Translations under genes and position numbers: made by a program
From: an uncultured Bacillota bacterium
Lineage (GTDB): Bacteria; Bacillota; Clostridia; Peptostreptococcales; Anaerovoracaceae
Reading direction: 5' to 3'
DNA length: 8,502 bases
NCBI GenBank assembly: GCA_946546075.1
Contig: CAMNNV010000043.1
Location: forward strand, 1 to 8,502
Shown here: positions 1 through 5,914 of the stretch, in pieces
How positions within the stretch are numbered: position 1 is the stretch's first letter
Layout: every line of letters begins with the position of its first letter
Notes under the pieces: model-generated
The model's database searches: none
The model's input: the letters and a program-made list of their open reading frames with translations, nothing else
What the model was told of the DNA's origin: nothing

Positions 1-870
1 GAGGCGCGCGATGTCCATCTTCCGGAAAACGATATCCTCTTCCACTCCGGCTGCCTCGGCGTTCTCCTTTGCTGCATCCACAGCCTTACCGCTGATATCC
101 GATGCGTAGATATGCAAAGGTGTCTCGTAGTCGATCATCCCGAAAGCTTCCTGCCGTTCTTCTTTCCAGACACGTTCCTCGATGATGTCCCATTCTTCGC
201 TTGCAAAGTGCCTCTGCAGTCCCGGCGCGATGTTTCGTCCGATCATGGCCGCTTCAATGGGGATCGTACCTGATCCGCAGCAGGGATCCACCAGGATGCG
301 GTCCTTTTTCCAGAAGCTGAGCTGCACCATGGCTGCCGCCAAAGTCTCCTTGATCGGTGCTGCCACATCCTTGACGCGGTAGCCTCTCTTGTGGAGCCCC
401 GTCCCGCTGGTATCCACCGTAAGGGTGACTCTGTCCTTGAGGAGCGTGGCCTTGACCGTGTATTCCGCCCCTGTCTCCGGCAGCTGCTCCATCCCGTAGA
501 ATTCTCCCAGTCTGGAAGCGATGGATTTCTTCACGATCTTCTGTATGGCCGGCTCGCTGTGGAGCTTCGATTTGACCGTCGTGCAGGTCACGGTGAATTT
601 CCCGTCGGCCGGTATGAGGCTTTCCCATTCGATCGCCTTGGTCTGCTGGAAGAGTTCTTCGAATTCCCTCGCTTCGAATTCTCCCATTTTGAGAAGCACC
701 CTGTCGGCACATCTGAGCCACAGATTGGCCTTCACGATGGCCCTCTCATCTCCGAGGAAGGTCACCTTGCCGTCCTCCGTCTTGAGGATCTTGAAGTCGA
801 GATCAGCAAGTTCCCGTTTTACCACGGCTTCGAGGCCGAATGTGGCTGTCGCTATCAATTCAAGTTTCAT
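1..870 (-). CDS. THUMP-domain class I SAM-dependent RNA methyltransferase, RlmL/YpsC type (3' end beyond the window)
   Basis: Seen: an open frame of 290 codons from ATG (870-868) to the window edge, so the C-terminus is missing. Residues 1-60 form the ferredoxin-like start typical of the family (MKLELIATATFGLEAVVKRE). Residues about 65-160 fit a THUMP RNA-binding domain, followed by the family signature DTSGTGLHKRGYR at 153-165. SAM-binding motif I is DPCCGSGTIPIEAA at 195-208, and the next acidic strand is IYASDIS at 254-260. The catalytic NPPY-type motif should lie just outside the window. Known family: YpsC/RlmL-type enzymes methylate guanine N2 of 23S rRNA in the cytoplasm. Older annotations call them N6-adenine-specific DNA methylases. 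The start overlaps the stop of the DNA methyltransferase gene by ATGA (870-867), with AGGTGAT as ribosome binding site a few bases upstream, so translation is probably coupled. The family is secure; the exact rRNA position is inferred. Confidence 0.93.
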   Translation of the reverse strand, partial: MKLELIATATFGLEAVVKRELADLDFKILKTEDGKVTFLGDERAIVKANLWLRCADRVLLKMGEFEAREFEELFQQTKAIEWESLIPADGKFTVTCTTVKSKLHSEPAIQKIVKKSIASRLGEFYGMEQLPETGAEYTVKATLLKDRVTLTVDTSGTGLHKRGYRVKDVAAPIKETLAAAMVQLSFWKKDRILVDPCCGSGTIPIEAAMIGRNIAPGLQRHFASEEWDIIEERVWKEERQEAFGMIDYETPLHIYASDISGKAVDAAKENAEAAGVEEDIVFRKMDIARL

Positions 871-2057
871 TCTATCACCTGTTCGAATCTATTACCGAGT
901 ATATCGTAGCCGTATACCCTTCGTCCTGTTTCGTCTGACACTCTCTTCGTGATCCGGATGAAGCACGGTCCGTCCTCTGTCATGAACTTTTGGAGCTGCT
1001 CCATATCGCTGCAGGTGACGTTCTCCAGATCTGCTTCATATCCCGTGATGAGATCTCCGGACATCTCCGCCTTGCCCTCCGGCCAGTCGCCGGAAGCCTT
1101 GACCGTGAATCCGTCCTTGTCCTTGTTCAGCCTTTCCATCTGGCATACGAGGGCCGCAGGATTATTGTCGCAGAGGATCCATCCCCTGCCCAGCCTTGCG
1201 CAGACGGCACCGAGCGTGCCGGATCCTGCATAGAAATCAGCGCAGATATCTCCGGGATCGGAGCAGGACTCGATGATCCTCTCCACGAGCTTTTCCGGTT
1301 TCTGTGTGGCGTAACCACTTCTTTCTGCCGAGGTCCTGCCCACCATATCCAGCTGCCATACGTCCTTCATGTTCACCAGCGTATACCAGCCCACCTCATC
1401 GCAGTACTCCTTGACGCCTTTGAACCGGTACGGCTTGAATCCTCTGTTGTAGGACTTCTCCTGCAGGATGTTGAATTTATATTGATCGGTCTTGGAATAG
1501 ACCAGGATGTTATCGTGTTTTCTCGCAAAGGTCTTCTTGCTGGCACCTCCGGACTTATACGTCCAGATGATCTCGTTGACGAAATTATCCGCGCCGAACA
1601 CGAGATCCATCAGGATCCTGGCATAGTGGGTCACTCTCCTGTCGAGGTGCACCCATACCGTCCCGCTGTCCTTGAGCAGCGTCCTGATGAGCATCATCCG
1701 GATGGCGAGGTTCTTCAGGTACACTTCCAGGCTCTCACTGATGTGGTCGTCATAGGCTCCGATCTTGAGCACCTTCGAGTCTCCCAGGATCTCGGAGTGC
1801 AGTTTGATGGAGGACATGAACTTCTCTTTCGTATAGAACGGCGGATCGATGTACACCACCTGGATCTTCGAAGCCATGCCGCAGTCTTTGATCAGATGGA
1901 GCATGTACTCCATGTTATCGCCCAAAGCCATCTCGTTTCTCTCTTCGCCCCAGGAATCCATCTGGCGAAAGTCGGCATCCGCCTCCCCCGACATCAGCAG
2001 GTTATATTCCTTTAATGCTTCCGAATATGCATTGATGAGTTCCGTTAATTCTTTCAT
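867..2057 (-). CDS. Solitary beta-class DNA adenine-N6 methyltransferase, Mod-like
   Basis: Predicted site-specific DNA methyltransferase of 396 residues. Catalytic motif IV is DPPF at 71-74, inside VVYIDPPFYTKEKF. The segment 164-189, ending HDNILVYSK, matches the region after motif IV in type III Mod-like enzymes. TQKPEKLVERII at 251-262 comes just before SAM motif I, DFYAGSGTLG at 274-283. Catalytic motif before SAM motif defines the beta class, and D rather than S in the PP motif favours N6-adenine. The stretch between about 190 and 250 is the likely target-recognition region. It is short, and the protein is clearly smaller than usual type III Mod subunits (around 600 residues). About 110 C-terminal residues are unassigned. 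No restriction subunit is visible, so it looks like an orphan methylase. The start ATG overlaps the ygiQ-like stop by ATGA (2057-2054), with AAGAGGT just upstream. Family call is confident; the target site is unknown. Confidence 0.9.
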   Translation of the reverse strand: MKELTELINAYSEALKEYNLLMSGEADADFRQMDSWGEERNEMALGDNMEYMLHLIKDCGMASKIQVVYIDPPFYTKEKFMSSIKLHSEILGDSKVLKIGAYDDHISESLEVYLKNLAIRMMLIRTLLKDSGTVWVHLDRRVTHYARILMDLVFGADNFVNEIIWTYKSGGASKKTFARKHDNILVYSKTDQYKFNILQEKSYNRGFKPYRFKGVKEYCDEVGWYTLVNMKDVWQLDMVGRTSAERSGYATQKPEKLVERIIESCSDPGDICADFYAGSGTLGAVCARLGRGWILCDNNPAALVCQMERLNKDKDGFTVKASGDWPEGKAEMSGDLITGYEADLENVTCSDMEQLQKFMTEDGPCFIRITKRVSDETGRRVYGYDILGNRFEQVIE

Positions 2058-3838
2058 GACCTCTTACCACCCAAAAGTATCTTGATCAGTTCCGGCCTTC
2101 CGGCCTTGATCAGTGCTTTTTCTACCAGTTTACGATTTTCTTTTTTATTGAAATGCAGCAGTGCTCTCTGCATCTTCTTCTCTTCCAGGCTCTTCGCCAC
2201 GTATACGTGCTCCCCTGTCAGAGGATCTGTCTGTGTATAGTACATGCAGGTCGCCAGCGTCCCCGGTGTAGGATAGAAGTCCTGCACCTGATCCGGCACG
2301 AAGCCCGTCTTCTTGAGGTAAAGGGCGAGCTCTGCAGCATCTTCCAAGGTGCTCCCGGGATGCGACGATATGAAATACGGGATCATGTACTGGTCTTTGC
2401 CGAGCCTGCTGTTGGTCTTCTCGTACATGGCACAGAACCGGTCGAAAACATCGCAGGACGGTTTGTGCATCTTCGCCAGCACCCGGTCACTGATATGCTC
2501 CGGCGCCACTTTGAGAATGCCGCTGACGTGATCTTTGCATAAGACTTTCAAGAAATCGTTCTTCCTGTCTGCCAGCATGTAATCGTATCGCACGCCGGAT
2601 CTTACGAACACTTTCTTGACGCCTTTTACGGCTTTCACGGCCTCCAGCACATCCATGTACTCGCTGTGATCGGCTTCCAGGAGCTTGCACGGCTTCGGGA
2701 AGAGGCAGTCTTTGTCTCTGCACATCCCGTGCTTCAGCTGCTTGCTGCAGGAAGGCCTTCCAAAGTTGGCCGTAGGTCCTCCCACATCATGGATGTATCC
2801 TTTGAAATCGGAGAGACCTGCTATGGTCTTCGCCTCGCTGACGATGGATGACTTGCTCCTGCTCCGCACTTCTCTTCCCTGGTGGTATGTTATGGCGCAG
2901 AAGGCGCATCCTCCGAAGCATCCTCTGTTGGCGGTGATGCTGAACCGGACCTCCTTTATGGCCGGCACACCGCCTTCTTTTTCGTAGGAAGGATGATAGT
3001 TTCTCTCGAATGGGAGTGCGTAAAGGTCATCCAGTTCCTCCCGCTCAAGAGGCGGCTGCGGCGGGTTCTGCACCACGGCCCTTCCTCCGTAGCTTTCGAT
3101 CATCCTCGTGCCGTTTATCGCATCGTTGCTCCTGTACTGCCGTGCAAAGCTTTCGCAGTACTTTTCTTTCGAGCTGCGGATCTGTTCAAAGTCCGGCAGC
3201 CTCACATCGTCGGCTTGCGGATAGATGTCTTCTTCATGCATCAGCACGCATGTGCCCCGGATCCACGTGATGTCCTTTGCCTCGATCCCGGAATCCAGCG
3301 CTTCTGCGATCTCCAGGATCGCTCTTTCTCCCATCCCGTAGATCAGGATGTCCGCCCTGGAATCCAGAAGGATGGATCGTCTCACCTTATCGTCCCAGTA
3401 ATCGTAGTGTCCCATGCGCCTCAGGCTGGCTTCAAGACCTCCGATGATCACCGGCACATCTTTGAAGCACTCCCGGATCCTGTTGCAGTATACCGTCACG
3501 GCTCTGTCCGGCCTATGGCCTGCTCTTCCTCCCGGCGAATACACATCGCTCCTGCGTTTCCTCTTGAAGACGGAGTAGTTGTTCACCATGGAGTCCACAT
3601 TCCCGCTGTTTACGAGAAATCCAAGTCTTGGTCTTCCGAGTTTTTTGAAATCTTTCGTGTCCTTCCAGTCGGGCTGCGCTATGACTGCTACCTTGTATCC
3701 TCTCGACTCGAGGAGGCGGCCGATGATCGCTGTACCAAAAGAAGGATGATCAACATAGGCATCTCCCGTAACGATGATGAAGTCAGCCTGCTCCCATCCT
3801 CTCTTCCTCATTTCCTGTTTTGTAAGAGGCAGATACAT
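2054..3838 (-). CDS. YgiQ-family radical SAM protein (UPF0313)
   Basis: A 594-residue protein with family hallmarks in order: an N-terminal open alpha/beta part resembling a cobalamin-binding fold (ADFIIVTGDAYVDHPSFG, 18-35), RPRLGFLVNSGNVDSMVNNY (69-88), KRRSDVYSPGG (94-104), IIGGLEASLRRMGHYDYW (131-148), and the radical SAM cluster motif CFGGCAFC with cysteines 307, 311 and 314. DVGGPTANFGRPSC (351-364) follows, then a second group of four cysteines at 364, 373, 378 and 384. The first three cysteines should bind the SAM-cleaving [4Fe-4S] cluster. The second group might hold an auxiliary cluster, which is inference. No reaction is established for the family as far as I know. At 594 residues it is shorter than E. 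coli YgiQ (about 740) but ordinary for Gram-positive members. The start at 3838 has GGGAGG about five bases upstream, and it is the first gene of a coupled operon. Confidence 0.95.
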   Translation of the reverse strand: MYLPLTKQEMRKRGWEQADFIIVTGDAYVDHPSFGTAIIGRLLESRGYKVAVIAQPDWKDTKDFKKLGRPRLGFLVNSGNVDSMVNNYSVFKRKRRSDVYSPGGRAGHRPDRAVTVYCNRIRECFKDVPVIIGGLEASLRRMGHYDYWDDKVRRSILLDSRADILIYGMGERAILEIAEALDSGIEAKDITWIRGTCVLMHEEDIYPQADDVRLPDFEQIRSSKEKYCESFARQYRSNDAINGTRMIESYGGRAVVQNPPQPPLEREELDDLYALPFERNYHPSYEKEGGVPAIKEVRFSITANRGCFGGCAFCAITYHQGREVRSRSKSSIVSEAKTIAGLSDFKGYIHDVGGPTANFGRPSCSKQLKHGMCRDKDCLFPKPCKLLEADHSEYMDVLEAVKAVKGVKKVFVRSGVRYDYMLADRKNDFLKVLCKDHVSGILKVAPEHISDRVLAKMHKPSCDVFDRFCAMYEKTNSRLGKDQYMIPYFISSHPGSTLEDAAELALYLKKTGFVPDQVQDFYPTPGTLATCMYYTQTDPLTGEHVYVAKSLEEKKMQRALLHFNKKENRKLVEKALIKAGRPELIKILLGGKRS

Positions 3839-3855
3839 ACGCCCTCCCGGAAAGC

Positions 3856-3899
3856 AAAAAAATCATAATGGTCTGCATTATACAGACCACTATGATTTT
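3856..3899 (-). terminator. Intrinsic terminator of the CHAP/SH3 gene
   Basis: Two 17-base arms (3859-3875 and 3883-3899) pair with a single G-T wobble on the minus strand around a 7-base loop (3876-3882). They are followed in the minus direction by a run of seven T (3862-3856), the first of which sit inside the stem. It starts about 20 bases after the CHAP/SH3 stop codon. On the plus strand the wobble becomes an A-C mismatch and only four T lie at the end of the stem, so minus-strand termination is favoured. Confidence 0.9.
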
Positions 3900-3906
3900 A
3901 TCACAA
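3877..3906 (-). promoter_or_regulatory. Candidate promoter of the ygiQ-like operon, nested in the terminator
   Basis: On the minus strand, TTGTGA (3906-3901) is separated by 18 bases from a perfect TATAAT (3882-3877). The -10 lies in the loop of the terminator hairpin. A start near 3870 would leave a leader of about 30 bases carrying the GGGAGG ribosome binding site before ATG at 3838. The -35 matches consensus at four of six positions. Since the terminator separates this operon from the gene upstream, a promoter is needed here, which supports the call. Confidence 0.55.
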
Positions 3907-3918
3907 ATATCAAGTTGT

Positions 3919-5469
3919 TTAAACTAATTTCACATAAGACAGGCTCACCCAGTAGCCGTTGCTTGCAAGCTGTACCCAGCCGTTCTTCATGGCTTTGATC
4001 TTATGCGTACCCTTCTTGACATGGCCTACTGACTTGTACTGTGTGCCCGCACCTTTTCGCATGTTCAGATCTTTCGCAGTGACCTTCACATTTGCAGTGC
4101 CGGAAAGCTTCGTGTACTTGAGCTTCACCCAGTAGCCGTTTCCGGCGATCTGGCCCCAGCCGTTCTTCACTTTCTTGATCGTGCAGACTTTGCCTTTCTT
4201 AAGTGTCCCCTTGTTCTTGTATTTGGTGCCTGCACCGCTTCTCATGACAAGATTGGATGCGGTCACCTTGACGTTGAACTTGCCGGAAGCTGCCGTTGTG
4301 GCGCTCTGGCTGGCGGAGGTTGCCTTTGTTGTTGCCTTCTGTGTCGTTGTGGCTGACGTAGCCTTCGTTGTTGAAGTTGTCGTTGTTGCCTTTGTCGTAG
4401 CCTTCGTGATCTTGGTAACATACTTGAGGCTTACCCAGTAACCGTTCGTCTTGATCTTGGCCCAGCCGTTCTTCTCCTGCGTCACATCATACGTTCCCTT
4501 CTTGATGTGGCCCTTTGACTTATAGGATGTACCAGGACCGGTCCTCATATTCAGGTCGCTGATGGAGACCTTGATCTGATACTTGGATGCAGATGTGGTG
4601 GTCGTGGCTGCAGGTTTAGTCGTCGTAGGAGCTGTGGTCGTCGTAGATGTCGTCTCGGACGGATCTGTTCCCTGCTGCGTATCGTTCAGCTTCGTCGTAT
4701 AGCTCAGGCTCACCCAGTAGCCGTTGGTTGAAAGTCTTCCCCATCCGTTGCTCTCGGCATTGATGGTGTAAGTACCAGGCTTGACGTATCCCATCGTGTC
4801 ATAGGATGTTCCCGGGCCCGTTCTCATATTGAGATCTGCTGCGGTGATCTTCACCTGATAGTTTGTGGCAGTCGTGGTGTAAGTCGGCTCTGTTTCCGGA
4901 GCAGTTTCTCCATCGCAGATGTAGATATATCCCTTTGCCTTGCTGTACCACGGAGTGCCGTAATGGAAATAGATCTTCGATGCCGTCGTCGGCTTGGCAC
5001 CGATCTTCCATCCCGATTCCGATACGTAGACTTTGCCGTTTACGATCTTCTCTACTACCGCTACATGGTTGCTGTAGCATGCTATGGCACCGACCTTCGG
5101 TTTGCTGCCATATGGATAGTAATGGCCGGACTTATTGATGGAATACCATAAGCCTGCGTTCCTGCGGAAGGCGGAGTTGAACGTCTTACCGAGGATCTCG
5201 CCGGCTCTTCCGTAAGCATACCATGTACAGTTGCCCCTGCAGTATCCGCCTCTTGACTTGAGGTATTTGAGGTTAGGACCGTAATCGTATTTGTAGTACA
5301 CATTATTGTTCGTGTAATACCACTTCTTGCCTACCTCCGAAGAGTAGGACGGCAGCGATGTTCTCGGTGTGATCGTTACCTTCGCACTTGCCATATCAAA
5401 CGTAACAGGCACAAAAAGCGTTAAAGCCACTGCCAGTGCTATAACGCATGATAAGAATTTCTTTTTCAT
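3919..5469 (-). CDS. Secreted CHAP-domain cell-wall hydrolase with four bacterial SH3 repeats
   Basis: A 516-residue protein. Residues 1-29 form a signal peptide: basic MKKK, a hydrophobic core, and a likely cleavage after ASA at 27-29. The CHAP domain spans about 65-185, with catalytic cysteine 81 in GNCTWYAYGRAG, histidine 135 in NHVAVVEK and an acidic partner E151 in VSESGW. Four SH3b repeats of about 58 residues follow (about 204-261, 297-354, 398-455, 459-516), each with NMR-GPGT-like and NGYWV motifs. Thr/Ala/Lys-rich linkers of 35 and 43 residues separate repeats 1-2 and 2-3, but only three residues join 3-4. CHAP enzymes cleave peptidoglycan amide or peptide-bridge bonds; SH3b modules bind wall. 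No LPXTG or transmembrane anchor is seen, so retention is probably through the SH3 repeats. The start overlaps the AbrB-like stop by ATGA (5469-5466), with only a weak ribosome binding site of its own. No phage genes are nearby, so a cellular role in wall remodelling is likelier than a phage lysin. Confidence 0.93.
   Translation of the reverse strand: MKKKFLSCVIALAVALTLFVPVTFDMASAKVTITPRTSLPSYSSEVGKKWYYTNNNVYYKYDYGPNLKYLKSRGGYCRGNCTWYAYGRAGEILGKTFNSAFRRNAGLWYSINKSGHYYPYGSKPKVGAIACYSNHVAVVEKIVNGKVYVSESGWKIGAKPTTASKIYFHYGTPWYSKAKGYIYICDGETAPETEPTYTTTATNYQVKITAADLNMRTGPGTSYDTMGYVKPGTYTINAESNGWGRLSTNGYWVSLSYTTKLNDTQQGTDPSETTSTTTTAPTTTKPAATTTTSASKYQIKVSISDLNMRTGPGTSYKSKGHIKKGTYDVTQEKNGWAKIKTNGYWVSLKYVTKITKATTKATTTTSTTKATSATTTQKATTKATSASQSATTAASGKFNVKVTASNLVMRSGAGTKYKNKGTLKKGKVCTIKKVKNGWGQIAGNGYWVKLKYTKLSGTANVKVTAKDLNMRKGAGTQYKSVGHVKKGTHKIKAMKNGWVQLASNGYWVSLSYVKLV
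3922..4095 (-). repeat. SH3b repeat 4 of the CHAP protein
   Basis: Encodes residues 459-516, from ANVKVTAKDLNMRKGAGT to the C-terminus SYVKLV. The NGYWVSLSY segment is shared with repeat 1. It is joined directly to repeat 3 by only three residues, so the two may form one rigid pair. The repeat ends the protein. Confidence 0.85.
4105..4278 (-). repeat. SH3b repeat 3 of the CHAP protein
   Basis: Encodes residues 398-455. It is the most divergent copy: LVMRSGAGT replaces LNMRTGPGT, a cysteine occurs at residue 429, and there is one extra residue before NGW. It keeps NGYWVKLKY. Confidence 0.83.
4408..4581 (-). repeat. SH3b repeat 2 of the CHAP protein
   Basis: Encodes residues 297-354, with DLNMRTGPGTSYKSKGHIKK and NGYWVSLKY. 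It is close to repeat 1 and is flanked on both sides by Thr-rich linkers. Confidence 0.85.
4687..4860 (-). repeat. SH3b repeat 1 of the CHAP protein
   Basis: Encodes residues 204-261, with DLNMRTGPGTSYDTMGYVKP and NGYWVSLSY. It follows the CHAP domain after a short Thr/Glu-rich spacer (about residues 187-203). Confidence 0.85.
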
Positions 5470-5681
5470 TGTTCTGACCCCGCTTTCTCTTTCAGGCGCT
5501 CGATCTCATCTTTGAGACCCTGGATATATCCCACCGGATACACGTCAACAGGAACGATGTGGATCGCACCGTTCTCTTCGTAGATTTCCAGTCTGTCGCC
5601 TTCATTCAAAGAAAGCTTTTTGACGATAACCTTCGGTATGGTTATCTGAGACTTCTGTCTCAATTCCGTAATCATCTTCAT
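5466..5681 (-). CDS. Small AbrB/SpoVT/MazE-fold DNA-binding protein
   Basis: With the ATG at 5681 the product has 71 residues. Residues 4-46 show the swapped-hairpin AbrB pattern: ITELRQKSQITIPKVIVKKL, then LNEGDRLEIYEENGAIHIVPV. The tail 51-66 (GYIQGLKDEIERLKEK) is a short charged helix that could assist oligomerisation. Members bind DNA as dimers and are transcription factors or antitoxins. Here the next gene is a secreted CHAP hydrolase rather than a MazF-like toxin, so a regulator of that gene or of itself is more likely (inference). The start is uncertain: a TTG at 5711 would add ten residues and an ATG at 5675 would remove two. None has a strong ribosome binding site, the best being the AAAGTGAG stretch ahead of 5681. 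A palindrome lies directly before the ATG. The stop overlaps the CHAP gene start by ATGA. Confidence 0.85.
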   Translation of the reverse strand: MKMITELRQKSQITIPKVIVKKLSLNEGDRLEIYEENGAIHIVPVDVYPVGYIQGLKDEIERLKEKAGSEQ

Positions 5682-5683
5682 AG

Positions 5684-5698
5684 GTGAGAATTTCTCAC
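5684..5698. promoter_or_regulatory. 15-bp palindrome before the AbrB-like start, candidate operator
   Basis: GTGAGAA and TTCTCAC arms (5684-5690 and 5692-5698) surround one central base and are perfectly complementary. It lies two bases upstream of the ATG at 5681, inside the likely untranslated leader. It could be a protein binding site, for example for autoregulation, or a small RNA hairpin that limits initiation. No T run follows, so it is not a terminator. Confidence 0.45.
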
Positions 5699-5781
5699 TT
5701 TCTGAAAACAATCAGTTTGAGATAATCCTGAATGTCTTCTTCCCCTAAAATATAACTTTCCAAATTTCTTACTTCTCTATC

Positions 5782-5811
5782 AATATACCACCGTTTCCCG
5801 ATCACCAGCAA
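5782..5811 (-). promoter_or_regulatory. Candidate promoter of the AbrB-like/CHAP operon
   Basis: On the minus strand, TTGCTG (5811-5806), an 18-base spacer, and TATATT (5787-5782) preceded by TGG, which gives an extended -10. It lies immediately after the double terminator of the upstream operon, where a promoter is expected. The -35 is weak (three of six). The predicted leader to ATG 5681 would be about 95 bases. Confidence 0.45.
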
Positions 5812-5812
5812 G

Positions 5813-5843
5813 AAAAAGCACCTTCCGCGGGTGCGAAAGGCGC
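5813..5843 (-). terminator. Second intrinsic terminator after yqeY
   Basis: Minus-strand arms of 11 bases (5843-5833 and 5828-5818) pair with two G-T wobbles around the loop ACCC. They are followed by five T (5817-5813). In the plus direction the hairpin is followed by GAC and six T (5847-5852), but the wobbles become A-C mismatches, so it would be weaker there. Confidence 0.75.
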
Positions 5844-5863
5844 GACTTTTTTGCAAAAAAATG

Positions 5864-5893
5864 AAAAACGGCGTCGACATTTCGTCGACACCG
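5864..5893 (-). terminator. First intrinsic terminator after yqeY
   Basis: On the minus strand, CGGTGTCGAC and GTCGACGCCG (5893-5884 and 5878-5869) pair over ten bases with one wobble around a five-base loop. Five T follow (5868-5864). It begins about 20 bases after the yqeY stop, a typical terminator placement. Confidence 0.9.
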
Positions 5894-5914
5894 CTACATG
5901 TTGTGTTCAACCTG

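Noticed and set aside
990..2015. Long plus-strand open frame of 341 codons opposite the DNA methyltransferase gene
   Set aside because: It lies fully antisense to a gene with clear catalytic motifs, its product resembles no family, and it has no convincing ribosome binding site. It is explained by codon bias of the opposite strand.
867..2057. Type III restriction-modification system
   Set aside because: The methyltransferase is Mod-like, but it is too short for a usual Mod subunit and both neighbours are housekeeping-type genes. No Res helicase-nuclease is present in the window.
2882..3868. Long plus-strand open frame of 328 codons opposite the ygiQ-like gene
   Set aside because: It is antisense to a well-supported radical SAM gene and runs through the terminator/promoter hairpin. 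The composition is that of a complement frame, with no recognisable motif.
4286..4420. DNA tandem repeat or CRISPR-like array in the Thr-rich linker region
   Set aside because: The repetition is low-complexity coding for Thr/Ala/Lys within the CHAP protein, without fixed repeat and spacer units.
3919..5469. Phage endolysin or prophage remnant
   Set aside because: CHAP plus SH3b is common in endolysins, but this protein has its own signal peptide and Thr-rich linkers, and no holin, tail or integrase gene is nearby.
5466..5711. Longer AbrB-like protein starting at TTG 5711
   Set aside because: The ten extra residues fall outside the AbrB fold, the nearest purine-rich site is about 13 bases from the TTG, and the frame would cross the palindrome. 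ATG 5681 is preferred, though not proven.
3919..5711. Toxin-antitoxin pair based on the MazE-like fold
   Set aside because: The partner gene encodes a secreted CHAP/SH3 protein, not a MazF-, Doc- or VapC-like toxin, and the gene order gives no further toxin candidate.
5712..5914. Riboswitch or structured regulatory RNA in the largest well-defined gap
   Set aside because: The visible hairpins are simple terminators with T runs. I could not match a known riboswitch core in the remaining AT-rich leader.
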